Source of the DNA: Candidatus Scalindua arabica
Lineage (GTDB): Bacteria > Planctomycetota > Brocadiia > Brocadiales > Scalinduaceae
Assembly (NCBI GenBank): GCA_018263435.1
Contig: JAANXD010000100.1
Span: 1 to 58,400, forward strand
Reading direction: 5' to 3'
DNA: 58,400 nucleotides
Below, one piece after another: positions 33,819-42,759 of the stretch (its first letter is position 1; each line of letters begins with the position of its first letter). Under the pieces are notes generated by a model that ran no database searches, was not told the origin of the DNA, and saw only the letters and a list, made by a program, of their open reading frames with translations. A program made the translations under genes and the position numbers.

Positions 33819-36110
33819 TCATAACAACATATACGGGTCCACATCTATCATAATCTGAACCTTTTTTGACTGTCTGTTTTCACTTTCAATATTCTTTAAA
33901 ATCGCACTCAAGTTTTCAGAATTATCCGCCTTCACTATTAAGTGCCACCTGAAATTATCTTTAACCCTTGCAATCGGCGCAGGTGCAGGCCCCAAAACTT
34001 CTACTTTATCTTTGTGCCTGTCTGATTGAGCCACTCCGGCAGTCAATCGTATTGCTTCTCTCAATTTTTCAGCAATATTCATAGACTTTTTTTTAACATC
34101 CTGGTCATTCTTTCCGCGCAAGACAATCCTTGCCAATCTTTCATACGGAGGATAATAAAGTTGCTTTCTATATTCAAGTTCTTTTTTGGCAAACCCGTCA
34201 TAGTCATGTAAAGCGGCACACTTAATACTGTAATGTTCCGGATTATAAGTCTGAACTATAACCTGTCCCCCCTTGGAGCCTCTTCCAGTTCGTCCCGCTA
34301 CCTGACAAAGCAGTTGGAACGTTCTCTCACCTGCCCGGAAATCAGGCATATTGACAATTGTATCAGCAGAAAGCACACCAACCAATGTGACGTTTGGAAA
34401 GTCAAGGCCTTTTGCAATCATCTGGGTACCCAGAAGTATGTCTATATCACCACGCCTGAAGGCGTTCAGCGCCTTTTCATGAGAGTCCCTTCCCCTCATG
34501 GTATCGCTATCCATCCTCAAAAGTTCGTGCTGGGGGAATCTGGCCCTGATGTCTTCCTCCATCCTTTCTGTTCCAACACCTAGAAAACTTATACCGGGAG
34601 CACAGCATTCAGGGCATTCTCCGGGAACAGGTTCATCTGAAAAACAATAATGACATATTACGGCATCCTTCTTTTTATGATAAGTAAGAGAGATATCACA
34701 TCTTTTACATTTTAGTACAAAACCACACCTTCTACAACTTATAAAAGGTGAGAATCCACGCCTGTTCAAAAACAACAGCACCTGCTCCTTTCTAGAAAGA
34801 CACTGCTTCATACAAAGTTCCAGATAATTAGATATATAGTACAAATTTTTACCTCTGTACTTTTCGTGGCGCATATCAATTACTTCCACCCTGGGAAGCG
34901 GTTTATTACCAACCCGATTTTTCAGTGTGACATATTCATATTTACCAATACTGGCATTATAAAAACTCTCAAGAGACGGTGTAGCGGAACCAAGTACAAC
35001 CAGTGCATTTTCATGCTCCGCCCTGATCATGCTCACGTCACGGGCATTATAACGTGGGGAGGTATCCTGCTTGAATGTGTTCTCATGCTCTTCATCGATT
35101 ACGATCAATCCTACATTTTCTAAAGGGGCAAATACTGCTGAACGCGCGCCAATAACAACGTCTGCATTACCATTCTTGATATCCCACCATTGATCGCTTC
35201 GCTGCCTGTCAGTCAAACTGCTGTGCAGGACGGCTACTCTATCAAAACGAGATTTGAATCTTTCAATAGTTTGTGGTGTGAGAGATATTTCTGGAACCAG
35301 AACTATTGCCTTAAGTCCCATAGTAATTACCTCTGAAATTGCCTGCAGATAAACCTCTGTCTTGCCGCTTCCTGTAACCCCTTTCAACAAAATAGCGCCG
35401 AACTGCCTTTCCCTTAATTTCCTCTTGATGAGGTTAATAGCTGTTTCCTGTTCTCCTGTTGACTGTAAATGGCATGTCTTCTTGAAGTGTTTTCCGGCGA
35501 AGAGGGAATCACTTACTTTTCTTTTATCAAGAGTAATCAGTCCTCTATCTCGAAGCCTGTTAATACTGTCCATTTTACAGTCGCTGATACCAGCTAATTC
35601 AGGAAATGTTATTTCGCCTACCTCAGAGAGAACCTCCAGTACCCTTGCCTGTTTTGGCGCTCTCTTTTTGATTGTGGAAATCATATCTTTTACGGATGCT
35701 CCATCTTTACATAATCTGACTACGCTTACTGTCCTGGAGTTAATGCCCTTTCTTACAACGGATGGAAGAAAGGTTTCCAGAGCTTCACCCCATCCACAAA
35801 AATAAAAATTGGCCAGCCATTCCGCAATCCCCAGCATCTTGGAATTTAATATAGGCTTTGTATCAATTACGCGGATTATATCCTTAATTTTTTTAACATC
35901 CGATTTGTCGGTTAGCCCAACGCAATACCCTACGGCTGTTCTCCCTCCGAAGGGAACTTTAACCCTTTTACCAATCTCGATCTGGTTTATAAAAGATGGT
36001 GGAATCTTGTAGTGAAATTTCTTATTCAGAGGTATGTCCAATACGACTTCAGCAAACTTTTCATAAGCCATTGATGTGCAATCCTTTACAGGCAAAATAA
36101 ATCCTGACAT
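33819..36110 (-). CDS. priA: Primosomal protein N' (replication restart helicase PriA)
   Basis: A 3'-5' helicase that reloads the replisome at stalled forks. The 763 residues carry Walker A GVTGSGKTEVYLQ, the DEEH box (LIVIDEEHENTFKQD), GSATPSLES and zinc-binding cysteines (CRRCGFVLKCKRC, CHYC, CPECCAPG). The C-terminal helicase motif is QVAGRTGRGSKGGQVIVQTY. The frame begins MSGFILPVKDCTSMAYEKFA; a second start at MAYEKFAEVVLDIPL would match the usual PriA start better. Confidence 0.95.
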   Translation of the reverse strand: MSGFILPVKDCTSMAYEKFAEVVLDIPLNKKFHYKIPPSFINQIEIGKRVKVPFGGRTAVGYCVGLTDKSDVKKIKDIIRVIDTKPILNSKMLGIAEWLANFYFCGWGEALETFLPSVVRKGINSRTVSVVRLCKDGASVKDMISTIKKRAPKQARVLEVLSEVGEITFPELAGISDCKMDSINRLRDRGLITLDKRKVSDSLFAGKHFKKTCHLQSTGEQETAINLIKRKLRERQFGAILLKGVTGSGKTEVYLQAISEVITMGLKAIVLVPEISLTPQTIERFKSRFDRVAVLHSSLTDRQRSDQWWDIKNGNADVVIGARSAVFAPLENVGLIVIDEEHENTFKQDTSPRYNARDVSMIRAEHENALVVLGSATPSLESFYNASIGKYEYVTLKNRVGNKPLPRVEVIDMRHEKYRGKNLYYISNYLELCMKQCLSRKEQVLLFLNRRGFSPFISCRRCGFVLKCKRCDISLTYHKKKDAVICHYCFSDEPVPGECPECCAPGISFLGVGTERMEEDIRARFPQHELLRMDSDTMRGRDSHEKALNAFRRGDIDILLGTQMIAKGLDFPNVTLVGVLSADTIVNMPDFRAGERTFQLLCQVAGRTGRGSKGGQVIVQTYNPEHYSIKCAALHDYDGFAKKELEYRKQLYYPPYERLARIVLRGKNDQDVKKKSMNIAEKLREAIRLTAGVAQSDRHKDKVEVLGPAPAPIARVKDNFRWHLIVKADNSENLSAILKNIESENRQSKKVQIMIDVDPYMLL

Positions 36111-36222
36111 TATTGCTGAATCCTATCACAATAATAATAAAGTGTCAAGGCAAGCATTGATTTGGTGGTGTCCTAATTTGAAATACTTTTTTGTTAGCAA
36201 TAATAACAGGCAAAATGTGGTT

Positions 36223-37002
36223 TTAGGGAGTGGATAAGGTGGATTGCTTGCTTATGTTTGGCGAGGCAGATTGTTCGTTTTTAGTGTAATTATTAATAAT
36301 AAAATAAACCAAAAGACCTCCTATCGTGGAGCCTATTATACCTGCAATTATAGCAATTGCCCAAGGTCGCCGTTTATTTTGTTTATATTCTTTTAGGCGT
36401 TCTACTAAAAGAGGCCCATCGCTTAATATGTTCTCATGAACAATTTTTGGACTTTCAATATCGGCTACGTAATTATCAAATATTTCTCCAGTTCCAGTGT
36501 CTCCTCCAATATCTTTTTTTTCTCGGTGAGAAGAAACATTGTTTACAAGTTCATTGAGTTTGCGTTTTACATTATAATAATCAGGATAAATTTCTTTTAT
36601 TATTTCAATTGGAAAGCCCCTTAGTTCTTCTTCTACTTTGCTTTTAAGTGTTAACACTGTACCATCAAGCGCATCAAAAGCGGCTCTATATATATGCCCT
36701 TTTGCTTTATCTAATTGTCCCTTATGGTAACCTTCTTCATCACAACTTTCATTACCATCTTCTTCCTCATCTTCCCCCTCTTCTTCTTTACTTTTTATAA
36801 AAGGAGTACCCGGTATCAACTTCCTATGAAGAACTCGCATGAAATGGTCGAATGCATTTCTTAATTCATTTATGATTTGGAGATTTGATTTGTTCTGTAC
36901 GTCGATTTCTTCGGCATAAAGGATTAATGCCTTGGCTTGTAGATATAACTGCGTTATATCTTTAACATCCGCAACTTCACCTTCTGAGAAAACTCGTGAC
37001 AA
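36223..37002 (-). CDS. Unknown protein, C-terminal membrane anchor (259 aa)
   Basis: The N-terminal 170 residues are predicted helical and charged, with an acidic cluster (EEEGEDEEEDGNESCDEEGY). A single transmembrane segment lies near the C-terminus (AIAIIAGIIGSTIGGLLVYF), leaving a short tail. The part LQIINELRNAFDHFMRVLHR resembles helical bundles of unknown function. It lies 35 bases after the next gene on the same strand. No family is recognised. Confidence 0.65.
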   Translation of the reverse strand: MSRVFSEGEVADVKDITQLYLQAKALILYAEEIDVQNKSNLQIINELRNAFDHFMRVLHRKLIPGTPFIKSKEEEGEDEEEDGNESCDEEGYHKGQLDKAKGHIYRAAFDALDGTVLTLKSKVEEELRGFPIEIIKEIYPDYYNVKRKLNELVNNVSSHREKKDIGGDTGTGEIFDNYVADIESPKIVHENILSDGPLLVERLKEYKQNKRRPWAIAIIAGIIGSTIGGLLVYFIINNYTKNEQSASPNISKQSTLSTP

Positions 37003-37037
37003 TAGAAATCCTCATCATTGTAACTAAATAAATATTC

Positions 37038-37283
37038 TTATGGCATCTTAATACGCTTTACCTTGTCCGCCCATTCTTTAAATTCTCGTGCTGTGTAATA
37101 TAAGCCTTTGCTTAAGCGAACAGATCCTCTAAATCTACCAGAGAATATTTTTGCTTTTTCACGATTTACATCAGATTTAGGTGTGATGTCTTGATATTCC
37201 CTTCCTAAGATCTCATTAAATCTTTTGAGTTTTAGTCTATTTTGAATGGTCTTTTTTGTGGTGTTGCTTAAACTGATGGACAT
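37038..37283 (-). CDS. Unknown basic protein (81 aa)
   Basis: A short Lys/Arg-rich protein (KKTIQNRLKLKRFNEILG; FSGRFRGSVRLSKGLYYTAR). It could bind nucleic acid, but no motif identifies it. It is upstream of, and co-directional with, the 259-residue unknown protein inside the inverted-repeat-bounded segment. Confidence 0.6.
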   Translation of the reverse strand: MSISLSNTTKKTIQNRLKLKRFNEILGREYQDITPKSDVNREKAKIFSGRFRGSVRLSKGLYYTAREFKEWADKVKRIKMP

Positions 37284-37826
37284 GGAAGAACCCCTGAAAT
37301 GTAGTTTTGAAAGTACGCTTTAAGAAACATAAAATGTACATTCTCCGGGAATATATCCGAAAATCAACAAATGTCAAGTAAAAAACGACCCAAATGGGTA
37401 AAAATGGTCAACATTATTGAAAAATCGTATCTATATACTTTACCTCACCTCGCAAGGTGTATGCCGTATCACCTTAATACGCAAGTTATAACATAATTTT
37501 AGCTTTTTTTGCAAAAAATGCTAATTTTGTGTCAATTCTTGCATTCAAGTAGTAATTACTATAAAATATCCTCACATTTCAAATATGATCTGTGATACCT
37601 GCTACCGTTGCTGGTATATATCTCAATGATCTATGAATCCTCATAATGAGTAAAATATAAGGCTACGGCTATTTCAAATTAGGACATCACCATTGATTTA
37701 CAGGCATATTAACCTTGATTTAATATTCCAAAATTTCTCAGCAGTGTCCGGTTAGGTTTTTGCAGGTACCAATATCTGAAATAAAACAATATAAATCACG
37801 GTATTCATACCCCACTGAATGATGCT
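37284..37826. other. Intergenic region, no gene
   Basis: AT-rich DNA between divergent genes. A hairpin cacct-cgca-aggtg lies near 37446-37460 and the right arm of the 22-bp inverted repeat is at 37670-37691. No ORF, RNA gene or confident promoter was found. Confidence 0.4.
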
Positions 37827-38441
37827 ATGAAGATAGTTGAACGGCACGTTATAATATTTTCAATTGCTATGTATGTTACTGCAATAGGGCTTTTAATTTA
37901 CCTGCAGTTTATTGGGAAAGAGAGGCAATTTACAGTAGCTATAGATATTGAAAAATTATGTAAGGTAGATGTAGATGAAAACGAATGGGAATATGTAGTA
38001 TTACATCACAGCGCCACTGACGAGGGAAATGCAATACGCTTTGACAAGTATCACAGAGAAAAGAGAAAGTGGCCGGAAGGCCTGGCCTATCATTTCGTTA
38101 TTGGTAATGGTAGCGGCTCAGGCAATGGCGAGATTGAAGTGGGAGATAGATGGAAAAAGCAGATTTATGGTGCACATACCGCTAATATGGATCTTAATCA
38201 AATCGCTATTGGTATCTGTCTTGTTGGAAATTTTGAAGAGGAAAATGAGCCCACAAACAACCAGTTGGAATCTCTGACAAGTCTGGTAAATTACGTTTCA
38301 AAAAGATATAAAATATCCGAATCAAACGTCATCATGCATAATCAGGTTAATCAAAAAGGCACAGCATGTCCCGGTAAAAACTTTCCCTACGAACAACTTA
38401 TTGATAGAGTAACCAGGTCAGAACCAGAAAGAACGTTATAA
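37827..38441 (+). CDS. Membrane-anchored N-acetylmuramoyl-L-alanine amidase (PGRP fold)
   Basis: A 204-residue Amidase_2/PGRP-type enzyme that cleaves the amide between MurNAc and the stem peptide. The N-terminal helix IIFSIAMYVTAIGLLIYLQF should anchor it with the catalytic domain outside. Zinc ligands are visible: the first His in WEYVVLHHSATDEG, and the second His and Cys in NVIMHNQVNQKGTACPGKNF. LAYHFVIGNG and NLNQIAIGICLVGNF-like strands complete the fold. It implies peptidoglycan in this organism. Confidence 0.9.
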   Translation: MKIVERHVIIFSIAMYVTAIGLLIYLQFIGKERQFTVAIDIEKLCKVDVDENEWEYVVLHHSATDEGNAIRFDKYHREKRKWPEGLAYHFVIGNGSGSGNGEIEVGDRWKKQIYGAHTANMDLNQIAIGICLVGNFEEENEPTNNQLESLTSLVNYVSKRYKISESNVIMHNQVNQKGTACPGKNFPYEQLIDRVTRSEPERTL

Positions 38442-38490
38442 TGTGGTGAAATTTATCCCGGCAATGCCACAACATATAAAACTTCATTAA

Positions 38491-39843
38491 CTATCGGCTA
38501 TTGTTAGAATAAAGACTATGCTTATACAACAATGCCTTCATGTATTCTACATGTGACCACATCAACGGGGTAACGAACATGATATATCCATCTTCTTCCA
38601 TAGTACTATCAGATATCATACACCTGTCTGCCACTTCGTTGTAAGCCCTTTGCATATTATTAGCTTCTTCTAAAATCTTATCAAAATCCAGATTGTCTTG
38701 AAGAATATGCTTATCAAATTCCTTGGAGAAATCAAGACCCGTCTTCCATTCAGATTCTATAAATGCATCGAATCTTTTACAGGTTGAAATATGTTCAGGG
38801 ATTTCTCCTTTTTCGTTTTTGTAGCTATCAATGAGGTTCATTAATTCATCACCTCTCTTATCATTTTTGCACCAGTAGTGGTATTGGGCCAGTATCGCAG
38901 TATACTGAAGCCAGGGGCCATTACCGGCATGAGTGTGTATTTCAATATCTCCACTGAATGGAAGGTACCGTTGAATCATCCCTAACTCAGGGTCCCATAG
39001 CTGTCTTTCAATAAAGTCTACACTATTATCAAGATAATCTTTAACCTCATTTCCAAATTCAAAATAGAACGGACTTAATAGTGTAAAATCCGGCTTAAAA
39101 TCATAATTACCTTTTTCATCTATACGTCTCAGGAATCTGTTGTTTTCCACCATGATACTAAACAGGTTGTGCTTAAATGCTGATTTAAAGGTAAGTATCT
39201 TATCCGGAATAATATCCGGAGCATCAAACTCATCGTTTACCCTGGAAACAAGAGTAAAGGCTCTTAGATATGCAAAATTAGTCCAGCAACTGAACCCTTC
39301 TTCAAGAGCAGATTCGTGAATAGATGTAGTGGAATGAAAAAGATTTATCTCCGGACGATAATAATTTTTAATGGCAAATTGTGAGGCATTCTTTATTGAG
39401 AGGAGAAATTTATTTATGTCCTGTATCTCTTCTTTTTTCGACTTTGCAGTAAGTAGATAATTGGAAAGGATGATTAAGCCGTGTGCATTATTATCTTCCT
39501 GCTTATAAACACTTTTTTCCTCACCAGAGAGGGCATATCTTTGTCCAAGATAACCATCATATCCAATGCTCCTTAATACAAAGTCTGCAATAGATTTGAG
39601 TAATTCGTATGAATCATCAGCAATAGAAAGATCGGATGTTGAAATATATGCTAAAAGCCCGGATGCACAGGCAGCATCACGCGGATAAAAATAAGGGTAT
39701 CTTGACTCAGGCCTTGCGGCCAGTAATATTTTTTCTCCACCATCTGTTTCTACCGAACATGATTGTATAACCTTGAAATGTGCCTCAAGCTCATTATTAA
39801 TATTTTTTTGGGATGATTGTTTGCCAGGATTAGAATCAGTCAT
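38491..39843 (-). CDS. GH15-like (alpha/alpha six-barrel) glycoside hydrolase
   Basis: A 450-residue cytosolic protein with the look of a glucoamylase/GH15-type barrel: RYPYFYPRDAACASGLLAYI near the start, DGYLGQRYALSGEE, EEGFSCWTNFAYLRAF and AGNGPWLQYTAILAQYHYW. The substrate cannot be read directly. As the last gene of an operon for glucosylglycerate synthesis it may hydrolyse that solute, or glycogen. Known glucosylglycerate hydrolases (GH63) have a similar length, which is only suggestive. Confidence 0.75.
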   Translation of the reverse strand: MTDSNPGKQSSQKNINNELEAHFKVIQSCSVETDGGEKILLAARPESRYPYFYPRDAACASGLLAYISTSDLSIADDSYELLKSIADFVLRSIGYDGYLGQRYALSGEEKSVYKQEDNNAHGLIILSNYLLTAKSKKEEIQDINKFLLSIKNASQFAIKNYYRPEINLFHSTTSIHESALEEGFSCWTNFAYLRAFTLVSRVNDEFDAPDIIPDKILTFKSAFKHNLFSIMVENNRFLRRIDEKGNYDFKPDFTLLSPFYFEFGNEVKDYLDNSVDFIERQLWDPELGMIQRYLPFSGDIEIHTHAGNGPWLQYTAILAQYHYWCKNDKRGDELMNLIDSYKNEKGEIPEHISTCKRFDAFIESEWKTGLDFSKEFDKHILQDNLDFDKILEEANNMQRAYNEVADRCMISDSTMEEDGYIMFVTPLMWSHVEYMKALLYKHSLYSNNSR

Positions 39844-40059
39844 AGTGATTTGGCTTTAAACGTTTCAAAAATTCTATAGTATTTATATTGAACGACTTAT
39901 AATTTGTGTTATTTTCGCTTTCCGTTACCTTTTAAATCACAATATACAAACCACAAATTACAATCAATACATAATTACAAAATTACTGAACCTAAACTTA
40001 TACGAGTACATTTTAGCTGTACTTACTGCACGGCTTGGTGTCCAATTACACAAAGCAAA

Positions 40060-41313
40060 TCAAGCGTGTTCATCCATCCCCTTTTCTGACCATCTTTGCA
40101 GCAAATAGTCTTTACTCTCTTCAAACACCTCTGCCTGTTTCTCAACAACCCGTTCAGCTTCACCGTTTGTCATATCTTTCGTCTCAGTAATAAACCCGGC
40201 TATCCTTGCAAAGTACAGCGGCGTCATCATATTAACCAATTTTACCCTGTTTCTCTTCCAATTACGAAAAGTTACAGCTATATCATAAAGTATCCTGCAC
40301 CATAAATCTGTCGGAAATGTAAAATTTTCAGCACTTAAAGAGTTCATTTTCTTTAACTCTTCAAAATTGTCTTTCTCTATTATATTTTCCCATAGTGCAC
40401 CGAAATGATTGAGTCCTGTCTTGAAATATTCTACAAGATTGTCCATGCTGACATCAAAGGCCTCCGGCTTCGTACCGGTTTCCTCTCCCAGGATTGGCAC
40501 GGGAGAGCTTCCCTTTATGTCCTTCCAGTAATCATAATTTTGCTCCATGAGGACAAAGAGTGTGGTGACGACCTGCTGAAACATCGGCCCCAATGATTCA
40601 CTCGGGTCCTTAACATCATGAACCTTCGTTCCCAGCCGTGTTTGACAAATTCTGAACCCCTGAATGATTGCAGTAGTGGTAAGCCAGATGTCTATTCCGA
40701 ACTTAGCCACATCAGTCTCCCAGACATCCTGATCATTGTAAAATTTTATGAGTTTCGCTGAAAAGGCAAAATCACCGCCTATTGGCTGCCTGACCCTCAG
40801 GCCATAGAGTGTGCGTGTGAGGTTATATACAATATTATTGGTAATAGTACCGTCATACTTATATCGTTCATAATATGGAACAACAAACTGATACTCCTCA
40901 TCGTAAACAGGTGTAATAAGGTTTTTAATCCATTCAGGCGTAATAGACCTTAAATCAGAATCGCAGACAACACATACCCTTGCTCCAAGGTATTCGGAGG
41001 CCTCAAATATTGCCCGTAATGCAGTACCCTTACCGGGGATCCCTCTGTATATTGTGATTAGTTTTTCAATCCACGGTTCGACCTGCACAGCAAGGGTTTG
41101 TTCTCGTGAATCGTCTGTCGAACCACCATCTCCAACCATAATAAGGGCCTTTGAATCAGGAAAGTAGGTAGACAGCCCTTTACCGACGGTTTTCACTACA
41201 TATGAGACCGTGGAATCGTTATTATAACATGGTATGCCTACGACAATGTCTGCATTCTTTATTTTCTCAATCCTTCTTCTTGAATATTGCCTTAATGCTG
41301 TGCTGAATTTCAT
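40060..41313 (-). CDS. Glycosyltransferase, mannosyl/glucosylglycerate synthase-like
   Basis: A 417-residue GT-A enzyme. It contains ADIVVGIPCYNNDSTVSYVV, GDGGSTDDSREQTL, a VCDSDLRSI DxD metal site, and then RQPIGGDFAFSAKL and FGIDIWLTTTAIIQGFRICQ. The order of QP-x-GG-[DE] and GID-x-W resembles single-step mannosylglycerate synthase (GT78) and glucosylglycerate synthase, which join a sugar nucleotide to D-glycerate. This makes it a second, phosphatase-independent route beside GpgS. Other sugar acceptors are possible. Confidence 0.72.
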   Translation of the reverse strand: MKFSTALRQYSRRRIEKIKNADIVVGIPCYNNDSTVSYVVKTVGKGLSTYFPDSKALIMVGDGGSTDDSREQTLAVQVEPWIEKLITIYRGIPGKGTALRAIFEASEYLGARVCVVCDSDLRSITPEWIKNLITPVYDEEYQFVVPYYERYKYDGTITNNIVYNLTRTLYGLRVRQPIGGDFAFSAKLIKFYNDQDVWETDVAKFGIDIWLTTTAIIQGFRICQTRLGTKVHDVKDPSESLGPMFQQVVTTLFVLMEQNYDYWKDIKGSSPVPILGEETGTKPEAFDVSMDNLVEYFKTGLNHFGALWENIIEKDNFEELKKMNSLSAENFTFPTDLWCRILYDIAVTFRNWKRNRVKLVNMMTPLYFARIAGFITETKDMTNGEAERVVEKQAEVFEESKDYLLQRWSEKGMDEHA

Positions 41314-41403
41314 TTAGATATCCTTTCTGCTTAAGCCCTGGATTCCCCTCGAGAGAGGGGTATCCACCTCCCTTTCAGTAGGAGTCCAGGTTATTATGAA
41401 AAA

Positions 41404-42735
41404 CTAATTTATTAAGGAGATCATTATATCCATCACATTAGTCAGAGTGGGGCCCGTAATTATGTGTTCTCCGGTCTTATTAAAAAAATTGTAAGAATCA
41501 TTTCTGCTCAAATAGTCTTCTGGTTTCAGGCAAAATTTTTCTCTGGAATCTTTACATGTATTAGAGTCAACGATTGCGCCTGTAGCATCCGTCGGGCCGT
41601 CAGTACCATCGGTGCCTGCACTTAAAATTACTATGCCGTCATATCCCTCTATCTCCATGGCCGCAGAAAGTGCAAACTCCTGGTTTCTTCCACCCTTTCC
41701 ATTGCCCTTTATAGTAACAGTGGTTTCACCTCCTGCAATTATACATGCGGGTTTAGAGAGAGGCGTTCCTGTGTGGCATACTTCTTTTGCAATGGCAGAG
41801 AAAAATATTGCAGCCTCTTTACTTTCTCCCTGTACCATAGATGAAAGGATTATGGTGTTATATCCTAAATCTGCAGCCTTTTCTTTCGCCGCTTCCAGCG
41901 CTATCTTGTTGGAACCAATGATTACGTTTTGTGTATTAGCAAATACTTTGTCTCCCTGTTTAGGATTCTCTTTAGTCTCTCCACTTTGTCCCTTCTTTAA
42001 AAGTTTACAAACGCTGTCAGGTATCCTGTCTTCCAGAGAGTACTTTCCAATTACTTTACAAGCATCGGCAAAAGTGCTCTCGTCCGGTACGGTAGGACCG
42101 GACGCTATAATATCCAAAGGGTCACCGATCACATCTGACAGTATCAGTGTAATCAATGTTGAAGGGTATGAAGCATGTGCAAGGTGTCCGCCCTTTATTA
42201 TCGACAAATGTTTTCTTACGGCATTAATTTCATCAATCGTAGCGCCGCAGGCCAGTAGTTCATTTGAAGTTGTTTGTATATCCTGTAAAGCTATTTCCTT
42301 ATGCGGTTGTACCAGTAAGGCGGAACCACCACCAGAGATAAGGCAAATAACCAGGTCTTTTTCGCCTGTTCTGGATAAAAGTCTGAGGATCTCAGAAGTG
42401 CCTTCTAAACCGTTTGTGTCCGGGATTGGATGTGATGCCTCAATGATGCTAATCTTCTTAAGTGGCAGACTGTGATCGTACTTCACAACGACTATACCCT
42501 CTTCCAGTCTCTCTCCCAGAATCTCCTCAACTGTTTTAGCCATCGGAGCACATGCCTTGCCGCCGCCGATCACATAGATATGCTCATAATCTTTGAGGTT
42601 ATATTCCCTTTGATCCACTAAAAGTGTTGAATCATTAATACTGACTTTCTTCTTAACTAACGACTCTGAGTCTAATGTACTTAATACATGCTTGAAAATT
42701 TCATCTGCGTGCTTTCTGAGATTAAGCATCGTCAT
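41404..42735 (-). CDS. Glycerate 2-kinase (MOFRL family)
   Basis: A 443-residue glycerate kinase of the GckA/TtuD type, which phosphorylates D-glycerate to 2-phosphoglycerate. Motifs: IYVIGGGKACAPMAKTVEEI, LVICLISGGGSALLVQPH, LSDVIGDPLDIIASGPTVPD, GKGGRNQEFALSAAMEI and SAGTDGTDGPTDATGAIVDS (MOFRL). In this operon it could return glycerate released from glucosylglycerate to glycolysis. It follows fprA by 24 bases. Confidence 0.9.
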   Translation of the reverse strand: MTMLNLRKHADEIFKHVLSTLDSESLVKKKVSINDSTLLVDQREYNLKDYEHIYVIGGGKACAPMAKTVEEILGERLEEGIVVVKYDHSLPLKKISIIEASHPIPDTNGLEGTSEILRLLSRTGEKDLVICLISGGGSALLVQPHKEIALQDIQTTSNELLACGATIDEINAVRKHLSIIKGGHLAHASYPSTLITLILSDVIGDPLDIIASGPTVPDESTFADACKVIGKYSLEDRIPDSVCKLLKKGQSGETKENPKQGDKVFANTQNVIIGSNKIALEAAKEKAADLGYNTIILSSMVQGESKEAAIFFSAIAKEVCHTGTPLSKPACIIAGGETTVTIKGNGKGGRNQEFALSAAMEIEGYDGIVILSAGTDGTDGPTDATGAIVDSNTCKDSREKFCLKPEDYLSRNDSYNFFNKTGEHIITGPTLTNVMDIMISLIN

Positions 42736-42759
42736 CTTATATTCTTTATAATATTATAT

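Larger units (their letters stand above)
36164..37691. repeat. 1.5-kb segment bracketed by a 22-bp inverted repeat
   Basis: The left end 36164-36185 (ggtggtgtcctaatttgaaa and two bases more) and the right end 37670-37691 are reverse complements at 21 of 22 positions. The enclosed DNA holds two unknown genes and AT-rich spacer, and nothing resembling a transposase. The pair may be the ends of a mobile segment or two opposed copies of a dispersed repeat. Immediate flanks do not show a convincing target duplication. Confidence 0.7.
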
